Shown here: piece by piece, positions 26,117-35,116 of the stretch | Layout: every line of letters starts with the position of its first letter | Position numbering within the stretch: the first letter of the stretch is position 1 | Made by a program: the position numbers and the translations under genes | NCBI GenBank assembly: GCA_963767245.1 | Contig: CAVYDG010000026.1 | Span: 56,766-120,765, forward strand | Length of the DNA: 64,000 nt | Direction: 5' to 3' | From: Roseiarcus sp963767245 | GTDB taxonomy: Bacteria > Pseudomonadota > Alphaproteobacteria > Rhizobiales > Beijerinckiaceae | Notes under the pieces: generated by a model | The model's database searches: none | Seen by the model: only the letters and a program-made list of their open reading frames with translations | What the model was told of the DNA's origin: nothing

Positions 26117-26145
26117 TTGACAGCCCTCAGGCGCCCTTACTATAT
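26117..26145 (+). promoter_or_regulatory. Sigma70-type promoter of tRNA-Met
   Basis: TTGACA at 26117-26122 and CTATAT at 26140-26145 are 17 bp apart, about 43 bp before the tRNA. Perfect -35 sequence and spacing fit a strong stable-RNA promoter. Confidence 0.65.
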
Positions 26146-26187
26146 CGCCGCCTCGCCTCGACAAGGCTGCGGTCCTCGAAGGCGCGT

Positions 26188-26264
26188 GGCGGGATAGCTC
26201 AGCTGGTTAGAGCGGCGGAATCATAATCCGTAGGTCCCCAGTTCAAGTCTGGGTCCCGCTACCA
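26188..26264 (+). tRNA. tRNA-Met (anticodon CAT, elongator type)
   Basis: This is a 77-nt cloverleaf with the CCA end encoded. The acceptor GGCGGGA pairs with TCCCGCT, the D arm is GCTC-AGCTGGTTA-GAGC, the anticodon stem GCGGA/TCCGT encloses loop ATCATAA (CAT anticodon), and the T arm holds GTTCAAG. The first acceptor pair (G-T wobble) is not the mismatch of initiator tRNA, and the GGAATCATAATCC anticodon arm resembles alphaproteobacterial elongator tRNA-Met. A CAT-anticodon tRNA-Ile is the less likely alternative. Confidence 0.95.
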
Positions 26265-26304
26265 TCGCAGAATCAAAGCCTTAATTAAAATTGGGGAGGA
26301 GGAG

Positions 26305-26889
26305 ATGGCCTTTTTTTCCTGCACCGTGAATGAAATCGGCCCGGCGGCCGACGGCGCCGAAACGGCTGAGCCGGTGATCTACATCAACCTCACCGACACG
26401 GGGGGAAGTTTCGCCAACCGGTGGTTCCACGCCGCGGAGCGAAGCAAGACCCAGATGCTGTCTGTTGGCCTCGCCGCCATGTCCACAAACAGACCCGTCG
26501 AAGTGGCCATCGACACGCCGGACGTTCCCTATTCGAGCGTCAGACGCATGTATCTGATGGGACCGGCGGGCAGCGGCGGGACGAAACTGGCGTTCAGCGG
26601 AAATATCATCGGTACGCCGACCAGCGGAAAAATCCTCGCTCCCCTCGATATCAGCCCTTTCACGAAGATTCGATTTTCGGTGACCACCAATGGGTCGGGC
26701 AACATCCAGTTCTTTCTCCTGTCGGCCACGGGAGGGCAGACCCAGAACGGACTTTTGCTGGATCAATTCACCCTGGGGACCCCGGACACGCTCACCCGCG
26801 CCTATGACGTCGCAGGGATATCGCTCCTGATCCAAATCATTCCCAGCGACAGCAACAACCAGGCGATCATCGCCGTCTATGGCGCGTGA
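26305..26889 (+). CDS. Conserved-looking hypothetical protein, two beta-rich halves
   Basis: This is a 194-residue protein with an excellent GGGGAGGAGGAG ribosome site, 40 bp after tRNA-Met. There is no signal peptide or membrane helix. The N-terminal half (FFSCTVNEIGPAADG, VYINLTDTGGSFANRWFH-like, MLSVGLAAMSTNRPVEVAID) resembles a group of unnamed short bacterial proteins with the pattern CTV-GxGPA-D-VYINLTD-GSF. The C-terminal half (FTKIRFSVTTNGSGNIQFFL, GISLLIQIIPSDSNNQAIIA) may be a second beta domain. Low charge and many Thr/Ser/Gly suggest a secreted or particle-type role, but no function can be given. Confidence 0.7.
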   Translation: MAFFSCTVNEIGPAADGAETAEPVIYINLTDTGGSFANRWFHAAERSKTQMLSVGLAAMSTNRPVEVAIDTPDVPYSSVRRMYLMGPAGSGGTKLAFSGNIIGTPTSGKILAPLDISPFTKIRFSVTTNGSGNIQFFLLSATGGQTQNGLLLDQFTLGTPDTLTRAYDVAGISLLIQIIPSDSNNQAIIAVYGA

Positions 26890-27006
26890 AGCGCCGCGAG
26901 CGTCGACCGCCGCTGATGGGCGATTTCCTGCCCAGTTCCGTTGTAGCGGAACATCTTCGCGCCTCCGTCGTTTAGATGCAGCTTTCAAATTCAAGCAGAG
27001 GTCGCG

Positions 27007-27132
27007 ATGCTTAGCCCGTTTGTTTCGCCGCTGTTCTTAGCCGGAGAAATTGTGCTTGGCTTGTCGCTCACCGTCTTTGTCGGCGCATCCATCACAACCA
27101 TCGGCGAACGCGTGAGGTCGCGTCGGCGGTGA
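27007..27132 (+). CDS. Putative 41-residue single-span membrane protein
   Basis: A short frame reads MLSPFVSPLFLAGEIVLGLS, continues through a hydrophobic helix (LTVFVGASITTI) and ends with a positively charged tail (GERVRSRRR), obeying the positive-inside rule. AGAGG lies 5 bp before the ATG. It lies between the 26305-26889 gene and the convergent dppF. Short length makes chance possible, but ribosome site, helix and tail together look like a real small membrane protein. Confidence 0.45.
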   Translation: MLSPFVSPLFLAGEIVLGLSLTVFVGASITTIGERVRSRRR

Positions 27133-27166
27133 CCGGCTGCGGTCCGAGGCGCGCGAGAGGAAATGT

Positions 27167-28180
27167 TCAAGCCTTGGGCTTCAATTCCCCGTGCGCAAGA
27201 TGGCAGGCGACATTGTCGCGGAAGGCCGGGCGCTCGGTCCGGCAGATCGCGATTGCCTGCGGGCAGCGCGGATGGAACGGACAGCCGGGCGGGGGATCGA
27301 TCGGGTTCGGCGGCTCGCCGCCGACAGGCGTGCGCGCCCGGCCGCTCATCGCAAGATCTGGGACGGCGTCGAGCAGCATCCGGGTGTAGGGATGGCGGGG
27401 CCGTGCGAACAAAGCCCCGGTTTCGCCGATTTCGACCAGCCGGCCGAGATACATCACCCCGACGCGGGTCGCCATGAAACGCACCACCGCAAGATTGTGG
27501 GTGATGAGGAGATAGGTGAGGCCGAGCCGATCCTGCAGGTCGCGCATGAGGTTCAGGATCTGCGCCTGGATCGACACGTCGAGGGCCGAGGTTGGCTCGT
27601 CGCAAACGATGAAATCGGGGTGAGCGGCAATCGCCCGCGCAATCGCGATCCGCTGGCGCTGGCCGCCGGAGAATTCGTGCGGAAACTTGCGCCCGTCGGC
27701 CGGATGGAGGCCGACGAGCTCGAGCAGCTCGTCGACCCGGGCCGTGGTCGCGCGCTTGCCGGAGCCGGCGCCGGCGTCGCCCGCGCCAAACGCCCGGATC
27801 GGCTCGGCGATGATGTCGCCGACCTGCCACCGCGGATTGAGCGAAGCGTAAGGGTCCTGGAAGATCATCTGGATGCGCCGCCGGATCGCGCGCCGCGCCG
27901 CCTTGTTCCCGCTTCGGTTGAGGTCGACGCCCTCGATCAGCACCTGCCCCTGGGTCGGGTCGAGCAGTCCGACCACCATCCGCGCCAGCGTCGACTTGCC
28001 CGAGCCGGATTCGCCGACGAGCCCGAATGTCTCGCCGCGGCGAATGGTGAACTCCACGCCGTCGACGGCGGTGAGCGTCTGCCGTGGCTCGCGGGCGATG
28101 AGGCGCGAAAGGAAGGGCGCGGAGACGTCGAACACCCGGCGAAGGCCGTTGACCGCAACGATGGCGTCGGCGCCGTTCAC
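27167..28180 (-). CDS. Dipeptide/oligopeptide ABC transporter ATPase (DppF type)
   Basis: This is a 337-residue ATPase. Walker A is GESGSGKST, the signature EFSGGQRQRIAIARAI, Walker B FIVCDEPTSALD, and the C-terminal oligopeptide-transporter domain has PGCPFHPRCPQA and CRTERPAF (Cys pattern). The start is a GTG at 28180 overlapping the dppD stop (GTGA); longer frames only mirror dppD. It is the last gene of a five-gene Dpp/Opp-type operon. Confidence 0.92.
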   Translation of the reverse strand: MNGADAIVAVNGLRRVFDVSAPFLSRLIAREPRQTLTAVDGVEFTIRRGETFGLVGESGSGKSTLARMVVGLLDPTQGQVLIEGVDLNRSGNKAARRAIRRRIQMIFQDPYASLNPRWQVGDIIAEPIRAFGAGDAGAGSGKRATTARVDELLELVGLHPADGRKFPHEFSGGQRQRIAIARAIAAHPDFIVCDEPTSALDVSIQAQILNLMRDLQDRLGLTYLLITHNLAVVRFMATRVGVMYLGRLVEIGETGALFARPRHPYTRMLLDAVPDLAMSGRARTPVGGEPPNPIDPPPGCPFHPRCPQAIAICRTERPAFRDNVACHLAHGELKPKA

Positions 28181-29166
28181 GTCCGCGCGTCCGCCGCGAC
28201 GGCCGCCTTTTCGTAGAGCCAGCAGGCCGCGGATCGGTCCCCGATCGCCGTCAGCGCTGGACGCTCGGCGCAACGTGCGAAGACGCGCGGGCAGCGTGGG
28301 GCGAAGGCGCAGCCGGGCGGAATCGCCGAAAGCCGCGGCATCGAGCCGGGGATCTGCGCCAGCCTTCGGGCGGAGACTTCGAGCGTCGGGATCGCGGCCA
28401 TCAAACCCCGGGTATAGGGATGCAGCGGATCGCGCACCACTTCATGCACCTCGCCGATCTCGGCGATGCGGCCGGCGTACATCACCGCGACCCGATCCGC
28501 CGTCTCGGCGATCACGCCCATGTCGTGGGTGATCAGCATCACCGCGGCGCCCTGCCTGCGGGTCAGATTTTTCAGTAGCGTTATGATCTGCGCCTGGACC
28601 GAGACGTCGAGCGCGGTCGTCGGCTCGTCGGCGATCACCAGCGCCGGCTCGGCGCAGAGCGCGAGCGCGATGACGACGCGCTGGCGCATGCCGCCGGAGA
28701 ACTCGTGCGGATAGCCGTCGACTCGCGTCTCGGGCGAGGGAATGCCGACTTCGCCGAGCCAGGCGATCGCCCGCTCCCGCGCTTCTCTCCGCCCCAGGGA
28801 TTTATGCGCCAGGATCGTCTCGGTCAGCTGATCGCCGATGCGCAACAGCGGGTTCAAGCTGGTCATCGGATCCTGGAAGATGATGCCGATGCGCCGCCCG
28901 CGGATCGCGCGCATGCCTGCCGGCGGCAGGTTGTCGATGCGTTCGCCGGCGAGAGAGATCTCGCCGCCGGCAATTCGCCCCGGCGGATCGAGAAGGCCGA
29001 TGATGGCGAGGCCGGTCAGCGATTTGCCGGCCCCCGATTCGCCGACGACGCCGAGAACCTCGCCCGGCGCGATGTCGAACGAGACGCCGTCGAGCGCCGC
29101 CAGCGGCCCTTTTCGGGTGGCGAATTCCACCGTGAGATCGCGAACCGAGAGCAGCGGGCCGGTCAT
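28177..29166 (-). CDS. Dipeptide/oligopeptide ABC transporter ATPase (DppD type)
   Basis: This is a 329-residue ATPase. Walker A is GESGAGKSL, the signature EFSGGMRQRVVIALAL, Walker B LVIADEPTTALD, and the C-terminal zone has PPGCAFAPRCPRVFARC. MTGPLLSVRDLTVEF starts at 29166, overlapping the permease stop (ATGA). It pairs with the DppF-type ATPase to drive import. Expected substrates are peptides, opines or similar; context does not decide. Confidence 0.92.
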   Translation of the reverse strand: MTGPLLSVRDLTVEFATRKGPLAALDGVSFDIAPGEVLGVVGESGAGKSLTGLAIIGLLDPPGRIAGGEISLAGERIDNLPPAGMRAIRGRRIGIIFQDPMTSLNPLLRIGDQLTETILAHKSLGRREARERAIAWLGEVGIPSPETRVDGYPHEFSGGMRQRVVIALALCAEPALVIADEPTTALDVSVQAQIITLLKNLTRRQGAAVMLITHDMGVIAETADRVAVMYAGRIAEIGEVHEVVRDPLHPYTRGLMAAIPTLEVSARRLAQIPGSMPRLSAIPPGCAFAPRCPRVFARCAERPALTAIGDRSAACWLYEKAAVAADART

Positions 29167-30119
29167 TTCAGCCTTGGATTGAGCGTATCCCGCAACCAGT
29201 CGCCAAGCAGGTTCACCGCCAGCACCAGAGCCGCGAGCGTCAGGCTCGGAAAGGCCACGATCCACCATTCGCCCGAGAACAGGTAGTTCTGCCCGATGCG
29301 GATCAGGGTCCCGAGCGAGGGCTCGGTCGGCGGCAGGCCGACGCCGAGGAAAGACAGCGTCGCCTCAGTGATGATCGCCAGCGCCAGATTGATCGTCGCG
29401 ATCACCATGACCGGCCCCATTACGTTAGGGAGGATATGCGAGAGGAGGATGCGGGCATGCGAGATCCCGATCAGCCGCGCCGCCAGCACGTAATCGCGGT
29501 TCTTCTCGACCATGGTCGAAGCGCGCACCGTGCGCGCGTATTGGACCCAGAACGACAGGCCGATGGCGACGACCAGCACGGCGAATGCCGATTGGTCGCG
29601 GCTCTGGGCCTTCAACATGGCGTGGGCGACGCCGTCCAGAAGGAGCGCGATGAGAATCGCCGGAAACGTCAGCTGCACGTCGGCGATCCGCATGATGACC
29701 GAGTCTATCCACCCGCCGGAATATCCCGAGATCAGCCCGAGCCCGACGCCGATCGCGGCGCCGAGGGCGACGCTGCAAAAGCCGATGGCGAGCGAGACGC
29801 GCAGCCCGTAGAGGATCGCGGAGAGCATATCCCGCCCCTGGTCGTCCGTGCCGAGCAGGAATCGCGGATCTCCGCCGGTGACGAAACTCGGCGGATCGAG
29901 CGAGTCGGAGAGATAGTTGGTCGCCGGATTGAAGGGGTCGGTCGGCGCGATCCATGGCGCGAGCAGCGCCGCCAGCAAGAGGATGACCGTCACTGCCCCG
30001 GCGGCGACAATGAACTTCGACGACAGGAAACTCGCGAGAAGCTCGCTGTCCTTGAGGCGCGCAATCAAGGTCCGGTCCGGTCGAGGTGCGCCTTCTGCCT
30101 CAGCCGCGATCTCGCTCAT
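29163..30119 (-). CDS. Dipeptide/oligopeptide ABC transporter permease (DppC type)
   Basis: This is a 318-residue permease with a first helix (FIVAAGAVTVILLLAALLAPWIAP region), the DppC-type FLLGTDDQGRDMLSAILYGL motif, and the EAA loop YVLAARLIGISHARILLSHIL. It begins 1 bp after the dppB stop and overlaps dppD by 4 bp. It forms the channel with the DppB-type permease. Confidence 0.93.
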   Translation of the reverse strand: MSEIAAEAEGAPRPDRTLIARLKDSELLASFLSSKFIVAAGAVTVILLLAALLAPWIAPTDPFNPATNYLSDSLDPPSFVTGGDPRFLLGTDDQGRDMLSAILYGLRVSLAIGFCSVALGAAIGVGLGLISGYSGGWIDSVIMRIADVQLTFPAILIALLLDGVAHAMLKAQSRDQSAFAVLVVAIGLSFWVQYARTVRASTMVEKNRDYVLAARLIGISHARILLSHILPNVMGPVMVIATINLALAIITEATLSFLGVGLPPTEPSLGTLIRIGQNYLFSGEWWIVAFPSLTLAALVLAVNLLGDWLRDTLNPRLK

Positions 30120-30120
30120 C

Positions 30121-31107
30121 TCAAACCGGCGCGCGATGCAATTGGACGCGCAGCCGCGGGTCCACGGCCACGTAGATGAGATCGACGATGAGATTGATGA
30201 CCACGAACAGCGAGGCGATGAGCAGAAGATAGGCGGCCATGATCGGAACGTCGGCGTTCTGAATCGATTGCAGGAACAATTGACCCATGCCGGGCCAGGC
30301 GAACACCGTTTCGGTGATGATCGAGAAGGCCAGGATCGACCCGACCTGCAGGCCGACGACGGTGATCACCGGAACGAGCGTATTCTTGAGCGCATGGTGG
30401 AAATGAATTGCGCCCTCCGAAAGTCCGCGGGCGCGAGCGAACCGGATGTAGTCCGAGCGCATGACCTCGAGCATCTCGGCCCTCACCAGCCGCATGATCA
30501 ATGTCATCTGGAACAGCGCGAGCGTGATCGAAGGCATGATGAGCGACTTGAGCCCCGAAACCGTGAGCAGGCCGGTCGTCCACCAGGAGCCGATATGCAC
30601 CACGTCGCCGCGGCCGAATGACGGTAGCCAGCCGAGGACCACGGCGAACAGATAGATGAGCAAGACGCCGATCAGAAATGTCGGCAGCGAAATGCCGATG
30701 AGCGAGAGCGCCTGAAACAGTCTGGCGAGCGCGCTGTCGCGATGCAACGCGGCGAAGACGCCCATCGGGATGCCCGTCGCCAGCGACAGGATCGATGCGA
30801 CGAGCGCGAGCTCGAGGGTGGCCGGCATGCGCGCGTCGATCAGATCAGCGACCGGCTGCTTGAACTGGTACGAAACGCCGAAATCGAACCGCGCGGCGTT
30901 CATGAGGAAGCGCGCGGCCTGCACGATCGTGGGCTGGTCGAGGCCGAGCTGATGGCTGAGCTGAGCGCGCTCCGCAACCGAGGTCTCGATCCCGACCATC
31001 TGGTTCACCGGATCGCCGACAAAGCGGAACATCGCGAACGCGATCAGCCCAACCGCGATCAGGACGCCGATCGACGCCATCAGGCGCCGCAGGATGAAGG
31101 CGATCAT
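30121..31107 (-). CDS. Dipeptide/oligopeptide ABC transporter permease (DppB type)
   Basis: This is a 328-residue permease: MIAFILRRLMASIGVLIAVG, then the DppB-type DPVNQMVG and LGLDQPTIVQ segments, and the EAA loop DYIRFARARGLSEGAIHFHHA followed by GLQVGSILAFSIITETVF. It lies about 80 bp downstream of the binding-protein gene, a gap that holds no clear hairpin. Confidence 0.93.
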   Translation of the reverse strand: MIAFILRRLMASIGVLIAVGLIAFAMFRFVGDPVNQMVGIETSVAERAQLSHQLGLDQPTIVQAARFLMNAARFDFGVSYQFKQPVADLIDARMPATLELALVASILSLATGIPMGVFAALHRDSALARLFQALSLIGISLPTFLIGVLLIYLFAVVLGWLPSFGRGDVVHIGSWWTTGLLTVSGLKSLIMPSITLALFQMTLIMRLVRAEMLEVMRSDYIRFARARGLSEGAIHFHHALKNTLVPVITVVGLQVGSILAFSIITETVFAWPGMGQLFLQSIQNADVPIMAAYLLLIASLFVVINLIVDLIYVAVDPRLRVQLHRAPV

Positions 31108-31188
31108 CGGCGATGCCGCCGATCGACGCGGCGCCTTGTCGTTCCCGCCCCCCGAGATGAAGTCACGGTCATAGGCGGCCGTTCCTCG

Positions 31189-32797
31189 TCAATCCTTCGT
31201 GACCCAGGCGAAGGTGTAATAATTGTCCGGTCGCTGGATCACGTGGGTGGTCTTGGAAACGCCACAGGCCAGCGCTTGCTGATGCAGCGGAACGTAGGCG
31301 ACGTCGTCGGTGAGCGACATTCGCCAACCTTCCGCGAAGATGTCGTCGCGCTTTTCCTCGTCCGGCTCCTCCAGCGCCTTGCGGGCAAGCGCGTCGACGT
31401 TCGGATTGCAATAGCCGCCGACGTTGTTGCCGCCCCAGTTCGTCTTCGGGTCGCGGCAGCCCATGATGTACTGGAACACGTTGAAGCTCTCGAGCGTCGT
31501 CGGCGTCCAGCCCAGAAGGTAGAAGGACGAATCATAGCCGCCCGCTGCCGAGATCGAGGCGAAGAATTTCGACTTCGGTTCGGCGTTGAGGTCGATCTTC
31601 ACTCCGGTTCGAGCGAGCATGCCGACGACCGCCTCGCAAATCTGCTCGTCATTCACATAGCGGTCGTTGGGACAGTCCATCTGCACCTCGAAGCCGTCGG
31701 GATAGCCGGCCTCGGCGAGCAGCTTCTTCGAATTCGGCGGGGTCGAAGGGCAGCCGGTGAAAATCCTTCGACAGCGAGAAGAGCGACGGCGCGATCATCA
31801 GGGCGGTCGGCGTCGCCTGGCCGCGCATGACCTTCTTGTTGATCGCGTCCTCGTCGATCGCCTGGTAGAACGCCCTGCGCACCCGAACATCCTTGAACGG
31901 ATTCTTGCCCTTGACATTCGAATGGCCGAGTTCGTCGCGGGACTGATCCATGCCGAGGAAAATCGTGCGGATCTCCGGCCCGGCCAGCACTTCGGTTCCC
32001 GGATTGGCGTTGACCCGCGCCTGATCGTTCAACGGCACCGGATCCATCCAGTCGACTTCGCCGGACAGCAGCGCGGCGACACGGGTCGCGGCATTGGGGA
32101 TCGGGGTGAAGATCACCTCGTCGAGGTTGTGTCTGGGCTTGTCCCACCAGTTCGGGTTTCGCTTCCAGACCGTCTTCACGCCGGGCTCGTGGCTGACAAG
32201 GATGAAGGGCCCGGTGCCGTTCGCGTGCAGCCCGGCATAAGGAGGCGTGGTTGCGTTCATCGCCGTGGCTTCGGTCGCGCCGTGCGCCTCCGCCCAAGAC
32301 TTCGAGAATATGCCCCAGCTCTCCCACTCGTTGATCAGCAGCGGGTTCGGGCGCTTCAGCAAGAAGTCGACCGTGTAGTCATCGACCTTCACGATCTCGG
32401 CGTCCGCCGGGATGCGGCCCTTGAGGTCCGAGCCCGCGCTCAGGACCCGATGGGCCGAGAAAACGACGTCGTCAGCGGTAAAATCCTGGCCCTCGTGGAA
32501 CTTGACGCCCTTGCGGAGATGAAAGCGCCAGTGCAGCGGGTCGAGAACCTCCCAGCTTTCGGCGAGGCAAGGCTCAAGTTTCATGTCCGGTCCGCGCCGG
32601 ATGAGTCCTTCATAGACGGCCGAGTTGACGCTCAGGCTGAAGCTCTCGTTGATCTGGTAGGGGTCGACCGATTTGAGCTCGCCCTGGAACGCGAAGCGCA
32701 GGACTTTGGCCTCGGCCGAAGGAGCGAGGCTGGGCGCGAGACAAGCGGCGAGGGCGATCGCGGCGAGAAACGGGAATTTCACGCTTCTCAATTTCAT
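31189..32797 (-). pseudogene. Dipeptide/oligopeptide ABC transporter binding protein, interrupted by a frameshift
   Basis: The N-terminal part (32797 down to about 31740) has a signal peptide (FPFLAAIALAACLAPSLA) and a SBP_bac_5 fold: FQGELKSVDPYQINES, LAESWEVLDPLHWRFHLRKG, NGTGPFILVSHEPGVKTVW. Family sequence then continues in a different frame from about 31735 (KKLLAEAGYPDGFEVQMDCP) to the stop at 31189. Removing one base from the GGGG run at 31739-31742 restores the typical FDPPNSKKLLAEAGYPDGF join and one product of about 535 residues. This could be a natural mutation or a homopolymer error. All four partner genes are intact, which favours recent loss or error. Confidence 0.85.
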
Positions 32798-33095
32798 GAA
32801 TTGTCTCCGCGAGTTCCGGCCCCTCGGCGCGCCTGCGGCAATGGCCTGCCGGGAGCTTAAGAAAATTGAAGCCAGCGGTCCAGACGGCGCGAACGGCCTG
32901 TCCGATCAAGGATGCGAGAGGCGGGCGCCCACTGATGCGGCAATCCGCTCCAGGTTGATCGCGGCGGCTCAAGAGCGCGCCTGGCCCGCAGCCGCCCCAG
33001 CGAAACACCGGCCCGCGGCCAAATGCCTGCTTGCGCGAGCGACTTCGCCAGCTTAGCGAAGAACCAGGACTATTCCGGCTCGAGGGCGTGCGATC

Positions 33096-33434
33096 ATGAA
33101 ACTCATCCTGGCAGTCATCAAGCCGTTCAAGCTTGACGAAGTGCGAACATCACTGGATCGGCTTGGGGTCAAGGGCATGACGGTCAGCGAGGCCAACGGC
33201 TACGGCCGGCAGAAGGGGCACACCGAGATCTATCGCGGCTCGGAATATAATGTCGCCTTCATGCCGAAAGTGCGGCTCGAGATCGCGGTCAGCGACCATG
33301 AGGTCGAGCCGACGATCGAGGCGATCCGGGCTTCCGCCCGCACCGGCCAGATCGGCGACGGCAAGATTTTCGTCCTGCCAATCGAGCGGGCGATGCGCGT
33401 CCGCACCGCCGAGACCGGCGACGAGGCGCTGTGA
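33096..33434 (+). CDS. PII nitrogen-regulatory protein, GlnK-like
   Basis: This is a 112-residue PII protein, MKLILAVIKPFKLDEVRTSL onward. The T-loop GRQKGHTEIYRGSEYNVAF keeps Tyr51, the uridylylation site, and the C-terminal GDGKIFVLPIERAMRVRT fits the ATP/2-oxoglutarate site. PII reports the nitrogen/carbon state to AmtB, NtrB and others. Here no amtB or glnA lies beside it; a cupin gene follows after 24 bp. The N-terminus is closer to GlnK than GlnB, but this is a judgement by eye. Confidence 0.92.
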   Translation: MKLILAVIKPFKLDEVRTSLDRLGVKGMTVSEANGYGRQKGHTEIYRGSEYNVAFMPKVRLEIAVSDHEVEPTIEAIRASARTGQIGDGKIFVLPIERAMRVRTAETGDEAL

Positions 33435-33458
33435 CCCGATAGTTGGATAGGCCTCTCT

Positions 33459-33848
33459 ATGGCTGCCCCCGTGACCGCTCTGCGCCTGTTTGCGAATGAC
33501 TCGGGCGCAAGCCGCTTCGAAACCTTCGAGATTGCTCGCCAGCTCAGGATTTTCGCGCCCCCTGCCGCCCCCCTTTGGTCCTCTGACATTGCCCCTGCCT
33601 CCGGTTACACTCTGGTGCGGCTGCCTGTTGGCTGGAATGGAGAGAAACATCCAACGCCCGGCCGATTTATCCTGTCCGGCCTTGCGGGTAGGATGAGAAT
33701 TACGCCCGACATTGGCGAGCCACGCGTCATTACGGCCGGCGATGTCCTCATGATGGAAGACACCACCGGCTCCGGCCACTTCACTGAGGTCGTTTCTGAT
33801 GAGCCGTTTGACGGGGTCATGATTCAGCTGCCGGAGATTTCAGACTGA
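33459..33848 (+). CDS. Cupin-domain protein
   Basis: This 129-residue single-domain protein has cupin-like motifs: GWNGEKHPTPGRFILSGLAG for the first half and GDVLMMEDTTGSGHFTEVV for the second. RRLP-type metal residues are incomplete (His in GEKH and GHF). It follows PII by 24 bp and may share its transcript. Its role is unknown. Confidence 0.7.
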   Translation: MAAPVTALRLFANDSGASRFETFEIARQLRIFAPPAAPLWSSDIAPASGYTLVRLPVGWNGEKHPTPGRFILSGLAGRMRITPDIGEPRVITAGDVLMMEDTTGSGHFTEVVSDEPFDGVMIQLPEISD

Positions 33849-33908
33849 GACGCTTCCCAGTCTTCGCTTTGGCTGGCGTGCTGGGCCGTTCGCTGGCATA
33901 AGAGCGCG

Positions 33909-35105
33909 ATGATTCGCAGCGCCACCGCGCTCGCCGCGAGCACCGACGCGGGCGCGCCGGCCGACCCGGGCTTTGGGGTCTATGTCCATTGGCCCTTCTG
34001 CCTGTCGAAATGTCCCTATTGCGACTTCAATAGCCACGTGCGCGGCGCGGCCATCGACGAAGCGCGCTATCTCGCGGCGTTCAAGGCCGAAATCGCCCAT
34101 CGCGCCGCGCTCGCGCCCGGCCGCAAGGTTCGCTCGGTGTTCTTTGGCGGCGGCACGCCCTCCCTCATGCGCCCCGAGACGGTTGAGGGCGTCATCGACG
34201 CCATCGGCGCCGCCTGGCGGCTCGATCCCCAGGCCGAGATTACGCTCGAAGCCAATCCGACCAGCGTCGAAGCCGAGCGGTTTCGCGGCTATCGGGCGGC
34301 CGGGGTCAACCGCCTGTCGATCGGAGTCCAGGCGCTAAACGACGCCGATCTCAAGGCGCTGGGGCGCAAGCATACCGCCGCCGAGGCGCTGGCCGCGGTC
34401 AGGCTCGCGGCGTCCCTCTTTCCGCGCTTCAGCTTCGACCTCATCTACGGCCGGCCGGGGCAGGGCGCGCCGGAATGGCGCCGCGAGCTCGCGGAAGCGC
34501 TCGACCACGCCGGCGACCACGTCTCGCTCTATCAACTGACCATCGAACCCGACACCATCTTCGAACGCCTGCGCGACGCCGGCAAGCTCGAGCTGCCGGA
34601 CGAGGATCTGAGCCTCGCCCTGTTCGAGACGACGCGCGAAGTCACGGAGGCACGCGGGCTGCCGGCTTACGAGGTCTCGAACCATGCCCGCCCCGGGGGC
34701 GAGAGCCGCCACAACCTCATCTATTGGCGCTACGGCGAATATGCCGGCGTCGGCCCCGGCGCGCACGGGCGTTTGCTCACGCCGAAAGGGCGGTTCGCGC
34801 AAGAGACCGAGCGCCACCCAGAAATGTGGCTGACCCAGGTCGAGAGCGAGGGCCACGGCCTGGTCGAAAGTGTGGCGCTCAGCCGCGAGGAGCAGGGCGA
34901 CGAGTTCCTGCTGATGGGCCTAAGGCTCAGGGAAGGGGTCGATCCGCGGACGTTCGAAAAGCTGACCGGCCGCGACATTGATCCGGCGCGCGTCGAAAGC
35001 CTGATCGACGACGGTTTTCTCGAACGCGACGAGCGCGGGCGCATCCGCGTCACCGCAATGGGCGCGCCGCTGCTCGATACCGTGGTGGCCGACGTCGCGG
35101 CGTGA
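33909..35105 (+). CDS. hemW: HemW-type radical SAM coproporphyrinogen III oxidase-like protein
   Basis: This is a 398-residue radical SAM protein. VYVHWPFCLSKCPYCDFNSH holds the CxxxCxxC cluster motif with the adjacent extra Cys-x-Phe typical of HemW/HemN. FFGGGTPSLM, EITLEANP, RLSIGVQALND and YEVSNHARPG follow, then the HemN C-terminal domain. HemW is now viewed as a heme-trafficking chaperone rather than the anaerobic oxidase; HemN proper has a longer N-terminus. It begins 60 bp after the cupin gene. Confidence 0.93.
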   Translation: MIRSATALAASTDAGAPADPGFGVYVHWPFCLSKCPYCDFNSHVRGAAIDEARYLAAFKAEIAHRAALAPGRKVRSVFFGGGTPSLMRPETVEGVIDAIGAAWRLDPQAEITLEANPTSVEAERFRGYRAAGVNRLSIGVQALNDADLKALGRKHTAAEALAAVRLAASLFPRFSFDLIYGRPGQGAPEWRRELAEALDHAGDHVSLYQLTIEPDTIFERLRDAGKLELPDEDLSLALFETTREVTEARGLPAYEVSNHARPGGESRHNLIYWRYGEYAGVGPGAHGRLLTPKGRFAQETERHPEMWLTQVESEGHGLVESVALSREEQGDEFLLMGLRLREGVDPRTFEKLTGRDIDPARVESLIDDGFLERDERGRIRVTAMGAPLLDTVVADVAA

Positions 35106-35116
35106 TTGCGCGGCGG

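Noticed and set aside
26991..27830. 279-codon minus-strand frame beside dppF
   Set aside because: It is a frame-shifted shadow of the DppF-type ATPase gene on the same strand, Arg-rich and without motifs.
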